Assembly (NCBI GenBank): GCA_031374125.1
Contig: JANMFM010000048.1
Coordinates: forward strand, 1-46,492
Direction of reading: 5' to 3'
Length of the DNA stretch: 46,492 nt
DNA from: JAEYZS01 sp031374125
GTDB lineage: Bacteria; Bdellovibrionota; Bdellovibrionia; Bdellovibrionales; JAEYZS01
Positions 8,285 to 16,407 of this stretch are shown here, in pieces. The position numbers were made by a program, and so were the translations under genes. How positions within the stretch are numbered: the first letter of the stretch is position 1; each line of letters opens with the position of its first letter. The notes below the pieces were generated by a model. It ran no database searches and had not been told where the DNA came from. It worked only from the letters and a program-made list of their open reading frames with translations.

Positions 8285-8422
8285 AATTCATCAAGCGTGT
8301 ACATTTTACTTGGTTGTATAAAAGTGAGATGTAATAAAACAGTAGAGGGATAGTGATTTAGATTTCTTGATGAATTTTTTATTCATTCGCTAGCATTTTT
8401 TTACAAAAAAACCATTACATCT
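8283..8422 (+). other. Two crossing inverted repeats in the intergenic region
   Basis: A 13-base repeat AAAATTCATCAAG (8283-8295) pairs exactly with CTTGATGAATTTT (8366-8378), which runs into more Ts, like a terminator with a 70-base loop. A second repeat AGATGTAAT (8327-8335, in the loop of the first) pairs with ATTACATCT (8414-8422). The two pairings cross, so they would be either a pseudoknot or alternative folds. No protein is encoded here. Confidence 0.4.
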
Positions 8423-8528
8423 ATTTTATTTAAGCACCCCCTGTTATATTGCATCGATATAAAAATCATTCGGTTTGATAATTTTGGAAATTAATCCAAC
8501 AAAATTTCGAGTGGTGTTGGTACAGGTT

Positions 8529-8681
8529 ATGTTCAAGAGTTTAACTGTAATTCTATTTTTTTTATCCCTTCAGTTTTGTTCCGAGGCTTCTTATGCTATG
8601 AGTTGCCAGGCTCTATTCTCAACAAATAACCCTACTGCAGAATTACCTAATGCTCTAAACTGTTCGATCTATGCAAAATAA
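8529..8681 (+). pseudogene. Small exported protein, 5' part (likely frameshifted)
   Basis: Starting at ATG 8529 the product begins with a signal peptide (MFKSLTVILFFLSLQFCSEASYA) and then MSCQALF, the C-x-x-L-F motif of its neighbours. It stops after only 50 residues at 8681. A second frame, offset by +1, begins with ATG 8671 inside it and continues for 159 residues. Together they would make a protein of about 206 residues. A one-base change in the AAAA run at about 8674-8677 would join them. The alternative is a genuine 11-base overlap of two genes, which the lack of a ribosome site before 8671 makes less likely. Confidence 0.5.
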
Positions 8682-9150
8682 ATTAGCTAGAATTTTAGAT
8701 TCTGCAATCACGGAAGGTATTGAAGCCATCCAAAAATACGATATAAGAAATGAAGCCATCTTGAGAACCATTGAGCTTTATAAATCAGGGTACTTACGAA
8801 AAGTTGATCATATATATTTATCAGATACCGAATTAAAAAATATTTTTGTACAACATGCGACGTTAGAATTAATGCTAGGGGAATTATTTTCTGCGTTATT
8901 CCCACAGTCTAATGTATTTAACAAAATTCAAATGATTATGTGGTACATCCCGATGCGGGAAAATCAAAGGTTTGATTTTTTATTAAGGGCTGTGACTTCG
9001 CAAGACCTTAATCTTCTTCCATACAGAGCGTCTATTAGAGAAACTCTAAACAACGGTTACATAGATCAGGTGATTAGCACAGATGAACATAGTCAGCTTA
9101 TTTATGCTTTAGAATCAAATGCACAAAGAATGTCAAATTTTGGAAATTAA
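8671..9150 (+). CDS. Hypothetical protein, probably 3' part of the frameshifted exported gene
   Basis: This 159-residue open frame has no signal peptide of its own and no Shine-Dalgarno sequence at ATG 8671. The predicted protein is helical and mildly charged (LARILDSAITEGIEAIQ, LRTIELYKSGYLRK), with no cysteine and no domain that I recognise. It reads best as the body of the exported protein that begins at 8529. If the upstream piece is restored by one base, the product would be exported and of a size similar to many small envelope proteins. Confidence 0.5.
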   Translation: MQNKLARILDSAITEGIEAIQKYDIRNEAILRTIELYKSGYLRKVDHIYLSDTELKNIFVQHATLELMLGELFSALFPQSNVFNKIQMIMWYIPMRENQRFDFLLRAVTSQDLNLLPYRASIRETLNNGYIDQVISTDEHSQLIYALESNAQRMSNFGN

Positions 9151-9163
9151 TAATTTAAAAATC

Positions 9164-9185
9164 GCGCTTTAATGTAAAAAAGCGC
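9164..9185 (-). terminator. Probable terminator of the M14 carboxypeptidase gene
   Basis: A 7-bp stem, GCGCTTT (9164-9170) with AAAGCGC (9179-9185), has an 8-base loop. Read on the minus strand it is followed by GATTTTTAAA, a short T-run. It lies about 100 bases past the stop of the leftward M14 gene and just after the 3' end of the rightward gene. Confidence 0.45.
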
Positions 9186-9281
9186 TAATTCGCGCCGGAG
9201 AGTTCGTAACAACGGATTTTCTTAAAGCACTTCCCCAAATTTCGTTAACAAAATAACTAATTAAATATTTTTTTGATGATG

Positions 9282-10265
9282 TTATTTTTTTTCGGCGAGT
9301 TGTCGGGGACGGTCTTTGATTTCATAATTTATGAAAACATTGAGACCTTTCTCCATTTGACCGAAGTACACTGGAGCCATTTTGTAGTCGATGGTTGGAA
9401 GCTCAACAGTAATAGTTGGGATTCCTTTGTACCTGCCAGCGTAATTTCCTAAACTTCCAGGAAATGTTCCGTAAGCGTAGAAGTTTAAGCCCGTCGCAGA
9501 TTTATCGAGTTGTTGCCTTAGAAGATCACAAGACTTTACATAAGTTTCTGTAAATTTCTTTGCAGCTTCACTATCTATACCACTGAGAGGTCCATCAAAA
9601 TCCAAATGATTGAGAGGTGAGTGGACACTTAAGATTTTTGCTGGTTTAAATTCTTCGATAAGCCATTTTTGGAATTCTATTTCTGGCTCGGAGGCCGCTT
9701 TGTCGCCAGGGAAATAGCGTCTTTGAGAACCGTACTTTGTTTTCCAAATTTTTTGCGCTTGTTCGCCCCATTCAGGAGTGTCGAAGTTTCTATTGAGATC
9801 CACTTTATTATAGTTTGTTCTAGTTCCAGTAGTATACCTCAAGAATCCATCAGGATTCACAATTGGAGCGACAACTATAAAGGATTTTTCACAAAGCTCT
9901 GGTCTTGCCTTAAGCCATTCCACTACGCGAAAACCAAAATAAACAGGCGTAATTTCGTCGCCATGAACTGCGGACAGAATAAGCGAAGTATTTTCGTTCT
10001 CAGGCTTTCCGCAAGTCCAATAAACCAAGGGGCGTCCATAAACAGAATGCCCTTTTTCTCTCCATCCAGCTTTTGGGAAAAAGCTTAAATCCCAATTCCA
10101 TTTTTTACCCTCAATACGTCCTCTGATTTCTTCCATCATCTCTTCAGAAGAGACTTTTTTGGCCTGGAAAAAGTTAGGGGCAGTCGTCTTTTGCTCAGCG
10201 TAAAGATTGCTAGCATTTATCAATGTAAATGTTAATAATGTAGATATAATAAATGTGAATTTCAT
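9282..10265 (-). CDS. Exported M14-family zinc carboxypeptidase (murein peptide type)
   Basis: The start at 10265 (MKFTFIISTLLTF) has AGAG six bases before it and gives a clean signal peptide cleaved near LYA; the longer open frame is rejected. The mature part of about 300 residues shows the M14 zinc site: VHGDE (His and Glu ligands), NPDGFLR and DLNRNF (substrate carboxylate binding), SVHSPLNHLD (third His ligand), and TVELPT with the catalytic Glu near the C-terminus. The short form with HGDE and DLNRNF resembles MpaA-type gamma-D-Glu-diaminopimelate carboxypeptidases, which trim cell-wall peptides. An exported enzyme could act on the cell's own or foreign peptidoglycan. It is divergent from the DoxX/thiamine operon. 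Confidence 0.85.
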   Translation of the reverse strand: MKFTFIISTLLTFTLINASNLYAEQKTTAPNFFQAKKVSSEEMMEEIRGRIEGKKWNWDLSFFPKAGWREKGHSVYGRPLVYWTCGKPENENTSLILSAVHGDEITPVYFGFRVVEWLKARPELCEKSFIVVAPIVNPDGFLRYTTGTRTNYNKVDLNRNFDTPEWGEQAQKIWKTKYGSQRRYFPGDKAASEPEIEFQKWLIEEFKPAKILSVHSPLNHLDFDGPLSGIDSEAAKKFTETYVKSCDLLRQQLDKSATGLNFYAYGTFPGSLGNYAGRYKGIPTITVELPTIDYKMAPVYFGQMEKGLNVFINYEIKDRPRQLAEKK

Positions 10266-10317
10266 AGGCATCTCTAAATTTGACATGTCTAGAGTCATAC
10301 TTGCAAGGATTTTAAAT

Positions 10318-10800
10318 ATGTTTACGGCATTTTTTGAGAGCATAAAATATGTAGGACATTTGTATCCTGTTGCTTTCTTAAGAATTTTTTTAGGTTACTA
10401 TTGGCTTAACCAGGCATTAACAGAATATCAAACTGGACTTTTTACCTCGCAAGTATTCATCGACCAGGTCCAATCTTCAGATTATGTCTATAGTTTTCCG
10501 ACATGGTACAAATGGCTATTTGAGCATCTTGCTTATCCATACTGGTCGATGATGAGCCATGGCATTTTAACCGTGAGCTTCCTCGTAGGCCTTTCGTTAC
10601 TCATTGGATTTATGGTAAGGCCGTTTGGAATCATAGGAATTTTAATTTCATTTCATTATGTGATTTTTGGAGTAGGGTATCAGAACTTATTGTATTCAAC
10701 GTTTGTCGCAATATTTGTAACCATCGTGGCAATTGGAGCCGGTCGCTGCGTTGGCTTTGATTACTATTTCTACAAAAGGAATCGCGGCATTTGGTGGTAG
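10318..10800 (+). CDS. DoxX-like integral membrane protein
   Basis: The start ATG 10318 is preceded by AAGGA eight bases upstream; the upstream open frame lies in the divergent promoter region. The 160-residue protein has about four membrane segments (for example HLYPVAFLRIFLGYYWL, ILTVSFLVGLSLLIGFM, PFGIIGILISFHYVIFGV, TFVAIFVTIVAIGAG), with the early aromatic R-hydrophobic-G-x-x-W pattern of the DoxX/DoxD family. Its function is unknown. The thiB start codon follows its stop after one base, so it heads the thiamine operon and may have a role in the same membrane step. Confidence 0.65.
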   Translation: MFTAFFESIKYVGHLYPVAFLRIFLGYYWLNQALTEYQTGLFTSQVFIDQVQSSDYVYSFPTWYKWLFEHLAYPYWSMMSHGILTVSFLVGLSLLIGFMVRPFGIIGILISFHYVIFGVGYQNLLYSTFVAIFVTIVAIGAGRCVGFDYYFYKRNRGIWW

Positions 10801-10801
10801 T

Positions 10802-11818
10802 ATGATTAAAAGATTTTTTTCCATATTCGTTCCCATAGCATTACTGGTCTCCATTTATATTTACCTTTACGAAGAAGATTCGCCCAAGGAACAGGGAGCT
10901 GTCGTTGTTTACACGTACTCTTCATTCGCAAGCTCTTGGGGGCCGGGTCCTGAGCTTCAGAAAATTTTTAAAGAAAAAACAGGATACAATGTCGAATTCA
11001 CAGATGTGGGTGAGGCTGGCATCATTATCCAAAGAATTTTACTGGAAAAAGAAAAAACAAAAGCCGATGTTGTTCTAGGGCTGGATCAGTACCAATTGCA
11101 AAACACAGTTATCACAGACTTATTCACACAACCTCCCGAGCCTAGTTATAAACTTGATGAGTCAACTCCTAAGAAAATTCAACAAGGCCCATTTCTGGCA
11201 TACAATTGGTCCCCTATGACATTCATCTACAGAACTTCTGACAGGAATTCGCTTCCCAAAAAACTAGATGATTTTTTATCTCCAAAATTTAAAGGAAAAA
11301 TAATTTTATTGGACCCAAGAACCAGTTCTCCTGGTTATATATTTTTCCACTGGATTGTTCAAAAATATGGAGTTGAAGGGGCAAAGAATTTTTTAAATCA
11401 AATTAAAAAAAATATTTACACCGTAACTCCTTCGTGGAGTGCAGGCTACGGACTCTTTAAGAAAAAACAATCTCAATATGTTTTCTCTTATTTGACTTCG
11501 CCGGCTTATCATTGGGTAGAAGAAAGTGATTTTGATTACCAACCACTCTACCTCGAAGAAGAGCTTCCATATCATATCGAATATGCCGGAATTTTAAAAT
11601 CGACAAAGAATAAACCCGCAGCAGAAAAATTTCTAGAATTTATTTTTTCTCCAGAAGCTCAAGAAATAATCATGAATAAAAACTATATGCTTCCCGTAGT
11701 TGCTGAGGTTCAAAAAAATTCAGAATACGAAAAACTAAAGAAAGTAAAATTATTTGAGTCAGATAAAATCATTTCTAGAGACGAAGTTATTGAGACTTGG
11801 AAATCGGCTTCATGGTAA
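10802..11818 (+). CDS. thiB: Thiamine ABC transporter, substrate-binding protein
   Basis: The ATG at 10802 begins MIKRFFSIFVPIALLVSIYIYLYEE, a membrane-targeting segment without a clear cleavage site. The mature part matches ThiB: VYTYSSFASSWGPGPELQKIF corresponds to the E. coli segment with WGPGP, and ADVVLGLDQYQ is the typical ThiB ligand-region motif. The protein binds thiamine, thiamine phosphate or TPP in the periplasm and delivers it to ThiP. Its stop overlaps the thiP start by seven bases. At 338 residues the length is normal. No TPP riboswitch was seen upstream. The related iron-binding proteins lack the WGPGP signature. Confidence 0.87.
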   Translation: MIKRFFSIFVPIALLVSIYIYLYEEDSPKEQGAVVVYTYSSFASSWGPGPELQKIFKEKTGYNVEFTDVGEAGIIIQRILLEKEKTKADVVLGLDQYQLQNTVITDLFTQPPEPSYKLDESTPKKIQQGPFLAYNWSPMTFIYRTSDRNSLPKKLDDFLSPKFKGKIILLDPRTSSPGYIFFHWIVQKYGVEGAKNFLNQIKKNIYTVTPSWSAGYGLFKKKQSQYVFSYLTSPAYHWVEESDFDYQPLYLEEELPYHIEYAGILKSTKNKPAAEKFLEFIFSPEAQEIIMNKNYMLPVVAEVQKNSEYEKLKKVKLFESDKIISRDEVIETWKSASW

Positions 11819-13230
11819 AGAACTTCTTAGTAGGTTTATTTTTCTTGGTATTGATTACGCCTTATCTATTGCTTTTTAAAGACTTACATTTCGTATCTAT
11901 AGATTTAAAAGAGTTGGGAGAAGCATTTACAAATACACTTCAGCAGTCCTTCGCGAGTTCTGCGGTTACAATTTTATTAGGTCTCATTGGTGCCTTGGGG
12001 TTGTGTTGTTTTCAGGGAAGTAAAAAATTAAAATACTTTGAGCTTTTGTGTCTCATACCCTCCTTTGTTCCAACATTGTTTTTTGTAACTTCAATTTTGC
12101 AAATAATAAAACCATTTCCTTTTGGGATTACGGGCATTGTACTCACACATACTTTAATGTACACGGGATTAGCTGCTTTATTTTATCAATCTATTTTTCA
12201 AAGTAAATTTCAAAAGCTCAGTGAGCTTGCATATCTAGAGGGCGCTTCGAAATTTCAGTTCTTCCGCGCAGTATTAAAAAATCTTTCATTTGAAACGGTG
12301 ATGATTTTTTTATTTTTATTTGTACAATTCTTCACGAGTTTCTCGATTCCACTTTTGGTGGGACATCAAGACCTCACGGTGGAGACTTTAATCTATGAAA
12401 AAATTCGAACTACAGGCTCTCTGCCGGATGCAGTATTTATTAGCTTCTTGGAGTCTATATTTATAGTGATTATGCTTTTACTTTATAGAGCACAAAAAGG
12501 ATTGGCATCATCAAAATCTTACGAAAAGATCAGATTGCTCAGTTGGAAACCGGGATTAATTGCAGTGACCATGCCCGTGGCATTGTATCTGGGCGGGTCA
12601 CTCGTTGGGTCTGCAATGGGAATTAAACAACTCATGCAGAATGAAAATGCTTTTCAAGAAATTTTCCCTCTGGCTTTAAAAAGTGTTTCGCTATCTTTAG
12701 CGACAGGCTTAGCTCTGCTTACAGGTTTAAGTCTTTTAACTTTTGTTTACCGCAATCGATTATTTGATAGGTTTTTGCTCAGTTACATTCCCCTGAGTAC
12801 AGTCCTTATTGGGTTGAGTCTTTTGCTCGTAGATTTTATGGCAGACGATATAAAAGTTATATTTGCAATGCTTATCATTTTTTTGCCTGTGCTTTATAGA
12901 TTCCAACTCAAAACTAAGCTTTCGGATTTAGAAGGTCAAATTGAAGTAGCGAGCTTAATGGGTTCCACGCGATTTTTAACTTTCAAAAAAATTATATTCC
13001 CTCAAGTCTTACCGTCTATTTTATTTTTGTCAGGCCTCGGAGCATTTTGGACAATCGGAGATTTTGCGATCTCTCAAATCATATACGGAAAAAATGTAAC
13101 GCTGGCATTGCATATCCACAGTTTGGTGGGATCCTACAGGTTAGAGCTGGCTAATTTATTTGTATTTTTACTTTTATTTTTGGGGCTAATTGTTTTCACA
13201 CTATTTAAAAAGATAGGCTTAAGAGAATAG
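11812..13230 (+). CDS. thiP: Thiamine ABC transporter, permease
   Basis: The start at 11812 overlaps thiB by seven bases and gives 472 residues. Two homologous permease halves are visible, each ending in an EAA-type loop: ELAYLEGASKFQFFRAVLKNL in the first and EVASLMGSTRFLTFKKIIFPQ in the second. About 12 hydrophobic segments span the inner membrane. This tandem arrangement is characteristic of ThiP/FbpB proteins; the ThiB neighbour decides for thiamine. ThiQ follows after 17 bases. Confidence 0.85.
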   Translation: MVKNFLVGLFFLVLITPYLLLFKDLHFVSIDLKELGEAFTNTLQQSFASSAVTILLGLIGALGLCCFQGSKKLKYFELLCLIPSFVPTLFFVTSILQIIKPFPFGITGIVLTHTLMYTGLAALFYQSIFQSKFQKLSELAYLEGASKFQFFRAVLKNLSFETVMIFLFLFVQFFTSFSIPLLVGHQDLTVETLIYEKIRTTGSLPDAVFISFLESIFIVIMLLLYRAQKGLASSKSYEKIRLLSWKPGLIAVTMPVALYLGGSLVGSAMGIKQLMQNENAFQEIFPLALKSVSLSLATGLALLTGLSLLTFVYRNRLFDRFLLSYIPLSTVLIGLSLLLVDFMADDIKVIFAMLIIFLPVLYRFQLKTKLSDLEGQIEVASLMGSTRFLTFKKIIFPQVLPSILFLSGLGAFWTIGDFAISQIIYGKNVTLALHIHSLVGSYRLELANLFVFLLLFLGLIVFTLFKKIGLRE

Positions 13231-13247
13231 GCTTAGAGAGATGAAAT

Positions 13248-13931
13248 ATGTCGTTAGTAAAAAAAATTGATATAAAATTTGATAATTTCCATTTGCTTGT
13301 TGATCAACTTGAAATTCCGGATCAAGGCATTACGCTTATCCAAGGTCCATCAGGATCTGGAAAAACAACTTTCTTGAGAATGCTTATGGGGCTTGATCAA
13401 TCCCACCGCAAGAATAAAGATTTTGAATGGACTTTTAAAGGTGAAGACCTCGCAAAGATATCTCCTCAAAACCGAAAACTGGGTGTCGTGTTTCAAGGCG
13501 GGGAATTGTTTCCACATATGACAGTGAAAGAAAATATTTTATTTCATGCTATTGCTAGAAAAATTCCAGAAAAAACGTATGCCAAGATGTTAGATCTTTA
13601 CGTGAAGATTGCAAAAATGGAAGATAAGCTAAATCAAAAAGCATCTACCCTTTCTGGCGGAGAAAAACAGAGAGTCGCACTTCTTCGTGCTCTTATAGGG
13701 CAGCCCAAAATCCTACTTCTTGACGAGCCATTCTCAGCCCTTGATCCAGTTCTCAAAAAAGATTTAAAAGAGTTTCTCAAAGAAATTGTTAAGATTGATT
13801 CACAACCTTGCCTTATAGTCAGTCACGATGAAAAGGATGCTGAAGATCTTGCAGATTATGTTATTATTTTTGAGAACGGAAAAATTAAAAAAACCTACTC
13901 TAAAATCTCCAAAGGAGGAGCGAATGTTTAA
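13248..13931 (+). CDS. thiQ: Thiamine ABC transporter, ATP-binding protein
   Basis: This 227-residue ABC ATPase has Walker A GPSGSGKTT (about residues 34-42), the Q-loop VVFQGGELFPHMTV, signature LSGGEKQR, Walker B ILLLDEPFSALD and the switch His in IVSHDEKDAEDLAD. The length fits ThiQ (about 230 residues), which lacks the extra C-terminal domain of FbpC or PotA proteins. It energises ThiP on the cytoplasmic side. Its last eight bases overlap the start of the outer-membrane barrel gene, whose ribosome site AAGGAGGAG lies inside thiQ. Confidence 0.87.
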   Translation: MSLVKKIDIKFDNFHLLVDQLEIPDQGITLIQGPSGSGKTTFLRMLMGLDQSHRKNKDFEWTFKGEDLAKISPQNRKLGVVFQGGELFPHMTVKENILFHAIARKIPEKTYAKMLDLYVKIAKMEDKLNQKASTLSGGEKQRVALLRALIGQPKILLLDEPFSALDPVLKKDLKEFLKEIVKIDSQPCLIVSHDEKDAEDLADYVIIFENGKIKKTYSKISKGGANV

Positions 13932-14439
13932 AAATATTATACTCAGTTTGATGGCAGTTTTATTTGTATCATCAACAGCAAGTGCTACGATTATTTTTAA
14001 TCCTTCAATATTTTATTATACAAGAGATGAAAAGCAAGGATCGACAACAAACACAGAATTCAATCAGCAAATTATCAATTTGAAATTGGGGTACACTTCA
14101 GGTCAAGGTTTGTACCTGGGTGTTGCTTACGATATGGAAAGCCGTGAATACGGAAGCGGAGCTACAGATCAAGACAGAGATTCTTTGGGTGCAACAATTG
14201 GCTATGTAAGTGGCGGATGGCAGCTTCTGGGAACTTATTATTTCCAGTCGGAATTAGAAGATTATGAAGGAACAGGTTATGTGATCGATATTGGATATAT
14301 ATTCAATGTAGGTAGCATAGGAATCGGCCCACTGCTCAGCTACCGACACTGGGAATACGACGAAGAAAACGGAGCAAGTGTCACATCTCTAGAACACAAC
14401 AACGTCCTCCCCTCAGTACAATTCCAATTCACCTTCTAA
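13924..14439 (+). CDS. Small outer-membrane beta-barrel protein
   Basis: The ATG at 13924 overlaps the thiQ stop and has a strong AAGGAGGAG just upstream. The 171-residue product has a signal peptide (cleavage after ASA, about residue 20). The rest alternates polar and aromatic residues as in transmembrane strands (QIINLKLGYTSG, GLYLGVAYDME, SLGATIGYVSG, WQLLGTYYFQSE, GYVIDIGYIF, IGIGPLLSYRHWEY, NVLPSVQFQFTF). The C-terminal Phe fits the BAM recognition signal. An 8-strand barrel is likely. Coupling to thiBPQ suggests a role in thiamine passage across the outer membrane or a linked response; this is inference. Confidence 0.7.
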   Translation: MFKNIILSLMAVLFVSSTASATIIFNPSIFYYTRDEKQGSTTNTEFNQQIINLKLGYTSGQGLYLGVAYDMESREYGSGATDQDRDSLGATIGYVSGGWQLLGTYYFQSELEDYEGTGYVIDIGYIFNVGSIGIGPLLSYRHWEYDEENGASVTSLEHNNVLPSVQFQFTF

Positions 14440-14458
14440 AAGGTGAGCCGCACCTTTT
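14438..14458. terminator. Bidirectional hairpin between convergent genes (copy 1)
   Basis: AAAAGGTG (14438-14445) pairs with CACCTTTT (14451-14458) around the loop AGCCG; the stem overlaps the barrel gene's TAA. It ends in four Ts on both strands and lies between convergent genes. A near-identical stem occurs at 42605-42623. Confidence 0.55.
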
Positions 14459-14493
14459 CCAAAGGTTTGCGTCACAAAGTAAGGTGTTGAGTA

Positions 14494-15483
14494 TTACCAA
14501 AATTTCGATTTTATTTTTTCGGGGATAAAGCAGGCTTCGTAGGCCATTTGGCTGCAGCGATTGAAGTCTTCGAGTTTAAATCCGTGAAGATCTTTGAGAA
14601 CTTCGTAATCATCAAGCAATGTTGTTCCAAAAATTCCTGGATCATCGGAGTTGATCGAAATTTTCACTCCTTCATTCATCAGCATCTTTAAAGGATGTTT
14701 AGAAAGGTCTGGAATCGCATTCGTTAAGTAGTTGCTGATCGGACAAAGCTCCAGAGTCACTCCGTTTTCTTTAACAAAGTTGATCATTTCTTTGCTTTTA
14801 TAAATTTGGACACCGTGACCGATTCTTTCTGCATGCAAAAAATCAATCGCGTCCTTAACAAAAAATTCTCCACCGGGAATTTCCCCAGAGTGTACGGTAA
14901 TATGCAATCCTGCTTTTTTGGCTTTCAAAAACAACGGTGCAAAAGGTTTGCAATCAAATCCTTCTTCGTTGTCCGCAAGATCGATAGCAACAAAAGATTC
15001 TTTGTTCTCAATAATAAAGTCTGCAGACTTTTCTGCTTCTGGAACAGGTTGGATTCTTCCGAGAATTCCAATCATACCCACGGCCATCGGAAAAGTTTTC
15101 TGCGCACGCTCCACACCTTTCATAATGCTTCGATGAATTTTTTCGAATGTCATTTTAGGATGGTTAGTAGATGCAAAACTTGGTGAATATCTAAGTTCTA
15201 ATAAAACAATTCCTTCATTAAAAGCATCCTCGCAGGCTTCGAAGCCTAAGCGTTCCCAAACCTCTTCAGAATCCAACACAGATTGCGTGGTCCAAAATTT
15301 ATCCAAAACAGATTTGAGGTCTTTCATTGGGGAGTGCACGACTAGCGCATCATGCAACTTCTTGTAGTCGTTAAAGGGCAAATCTAGTTTTTTGTTCTTC
15401 GTTAATTCGATTAGAGTCGAAAAACGCACAGCGCCTTCGAGGTGACGGTGAAGCTCAACTTTGGGTATATTTCGTAAGTTCAT
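14494..15483 (-). CDS. add: Adenosine deaminase family protein
   Basis: This 329-residue protein has the zinc and catalytic motifs of adenosine deaminase: HRHLEG at about 12-17 (HxH zinc ligands), VHSGE (His ligand and catalytic Glu), ERIGHGVQ (catalytic His) and NSDDPGIFG (Asp ligand). It converts adenosine to inosine and ammonia in the cytoplasm. Some relatives act on adenine or 6-amino-deoxyfutalosine; residues alone do not settle this, though the length fits Add. The start has AAAGGAAATCGC before ATG, a normal ribosome site. In a scavenging bacterium it would process nucleosides taken up from other cells. Confidence 0.85.
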   Translation of the reverse strand: MNLRNIPKVELHRHLEGAVRFSTLIELTKNKKLDLPFNDYKKLHDALVVHSPMKDLKSVLDKFWTTQSVLDSEEVWERLGFEACEDAFNEGIVLLELRYSPSFASTNHPKMTFEKIHRSIMKGVERAQKTFPMAVGMIGILGRIQPVPEAEKSADFIIENKESFVAIDLADNEEGFDCKPFAPLFLKAKKAGLHITVHSGEIPGGEFFVKDAIDFLHAERIGHGVQIYKSKEMINFVKENGVTLELCPISNYLTNAIPDLSKHPLKMLMNEGVKISINSDDPGIFGTTLLDDYEVLKDLHGFKLEDFNRCSQMAYEACFIPEKIKSKFW

Positions 15484-15564
15484 GCGATTTCCTTTTATGC
15501 TCTACAGTATTACGCAAAATTCTTTGAAAGTCTTGACCAAGAGTAGCAAAAATCGGACAACTTA

Positions 15565-16407
15565 ATGCATATGCAACATCAATTAAATCAATCCGTCCCT
15601 GAGTTAAAAAAACAAGCAACCACTCACCGAAAGCTAATACTAGAAATGCTAGAGAAAGCCGGCAATGGCCACCCAGGTGGATCTCTGTCAGCGATCGATA
15701 TCATTACGGCGTTATTCTTCAATGAAATGAAGGTAGATCCAAAAAATCCTGAATGGAATGATCGCGATCGCTTTGTTCTTTCAAAAGGGCACGGAGTCCC
15801 AGCGCTCTACGCAACCTTAGCTTACCGCGGATACTTTAAGCCGGAAGAAACCTTGGCACTGAGACAATTGGGATCAGTTTTCCAAGGTCATCCAGACCGA
15901 GTGAGAATGCCTGCCGTTGAAGCTTCAACCGGATCTCTGGGCCAAGGCTTGAGCGTTGCTCAAGGTATGGCGATGGCTGGAAAGCTCGATGGAAAAGATT
16001 ATAGAGTTTATTGCTTAATGGGTGACGGCGAGACTCAAGAAGGCCAAGTGTGGGAAGCATTGATGTCTTGCGGAAATTATAAGCTCAATAATCTTTGCGT
16101 ATTCTTGGATGCGAACAAATATCAAATCGATGGTATGACAAAAGACGTAATGGACATCGAGCCTCTCGAAGAAAAAATCAAAGCCTTCAAGTGGAATGTT
16201 TTAAGAATCGATGGTCATGACATGGATCAAATCTTAAATTCACTCAAGGCCGCGCGTGCTGAAAAAACCAAACCAACAATGATCATCGCAGACACTATTA
16301 AAGGTAAAGGCGTTTCATTTATGGAAAACGTAAACAAGTGGCATGGCGTGAGTCCAACAAAAGATGAATTGAAAAAAGCGATTGAAGAACTGGAGAGATT
16401 ATCATGA
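15565..16407 (+). CDS. Transketolase, N-terminal (TPP-binding) subunit
   Basis: At 280 residues this is the N-terminal half of a split transketolase. GNGHPGGS at about 33-40, SKGHGVPALYA at 73-83 and the TPP/Mg motif GDGETQEGQVWEAL...NN at about 153-176 are clear. It needs the C-terminal subunit, whose gene overlaps by four bases (ATGA), to form the active enzyme of the pentose phosphate pathway. The ATG six bases downstream (15571) is an equally possible start. Split transketolases are common in archaea and in several bacterial groups; one or both halves may also serve deoxy-xylulose-like reactions, so the exact donor is not certain. Confidence 0.9.
   Translation: MHMQHQLNQSVPELKKQATTHRKLILEMLEKAGNGHPGGSLSAIDIITALFFNEMKVDPKNPEWNDRDRFVLSKGHGVPALYATLAYRGYFKPEETLALRQLGSVFQGHPDRVRMPAVEASTGSLGQGLSVAQGMAMAGKLDGKDYRVYCLMGDGETQEGQVWEALMSCGNYKLNNLCVFLDANKYQIDGMTKDVMDIEPLEEKIKAFKWNVLRIDGHDMDQILNSLKAARAEKTKPTMIIADTIKGKGVSFMENVNKWHGVSPTKDELKKAIEELERLS

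Noticed and set aside
10190..10317. TPP riboswitch before the thiamine operon
   Set aside because: I looked for the conserved CUGAGA and ACCUGAUC-type core and did not find it; other control is possible.
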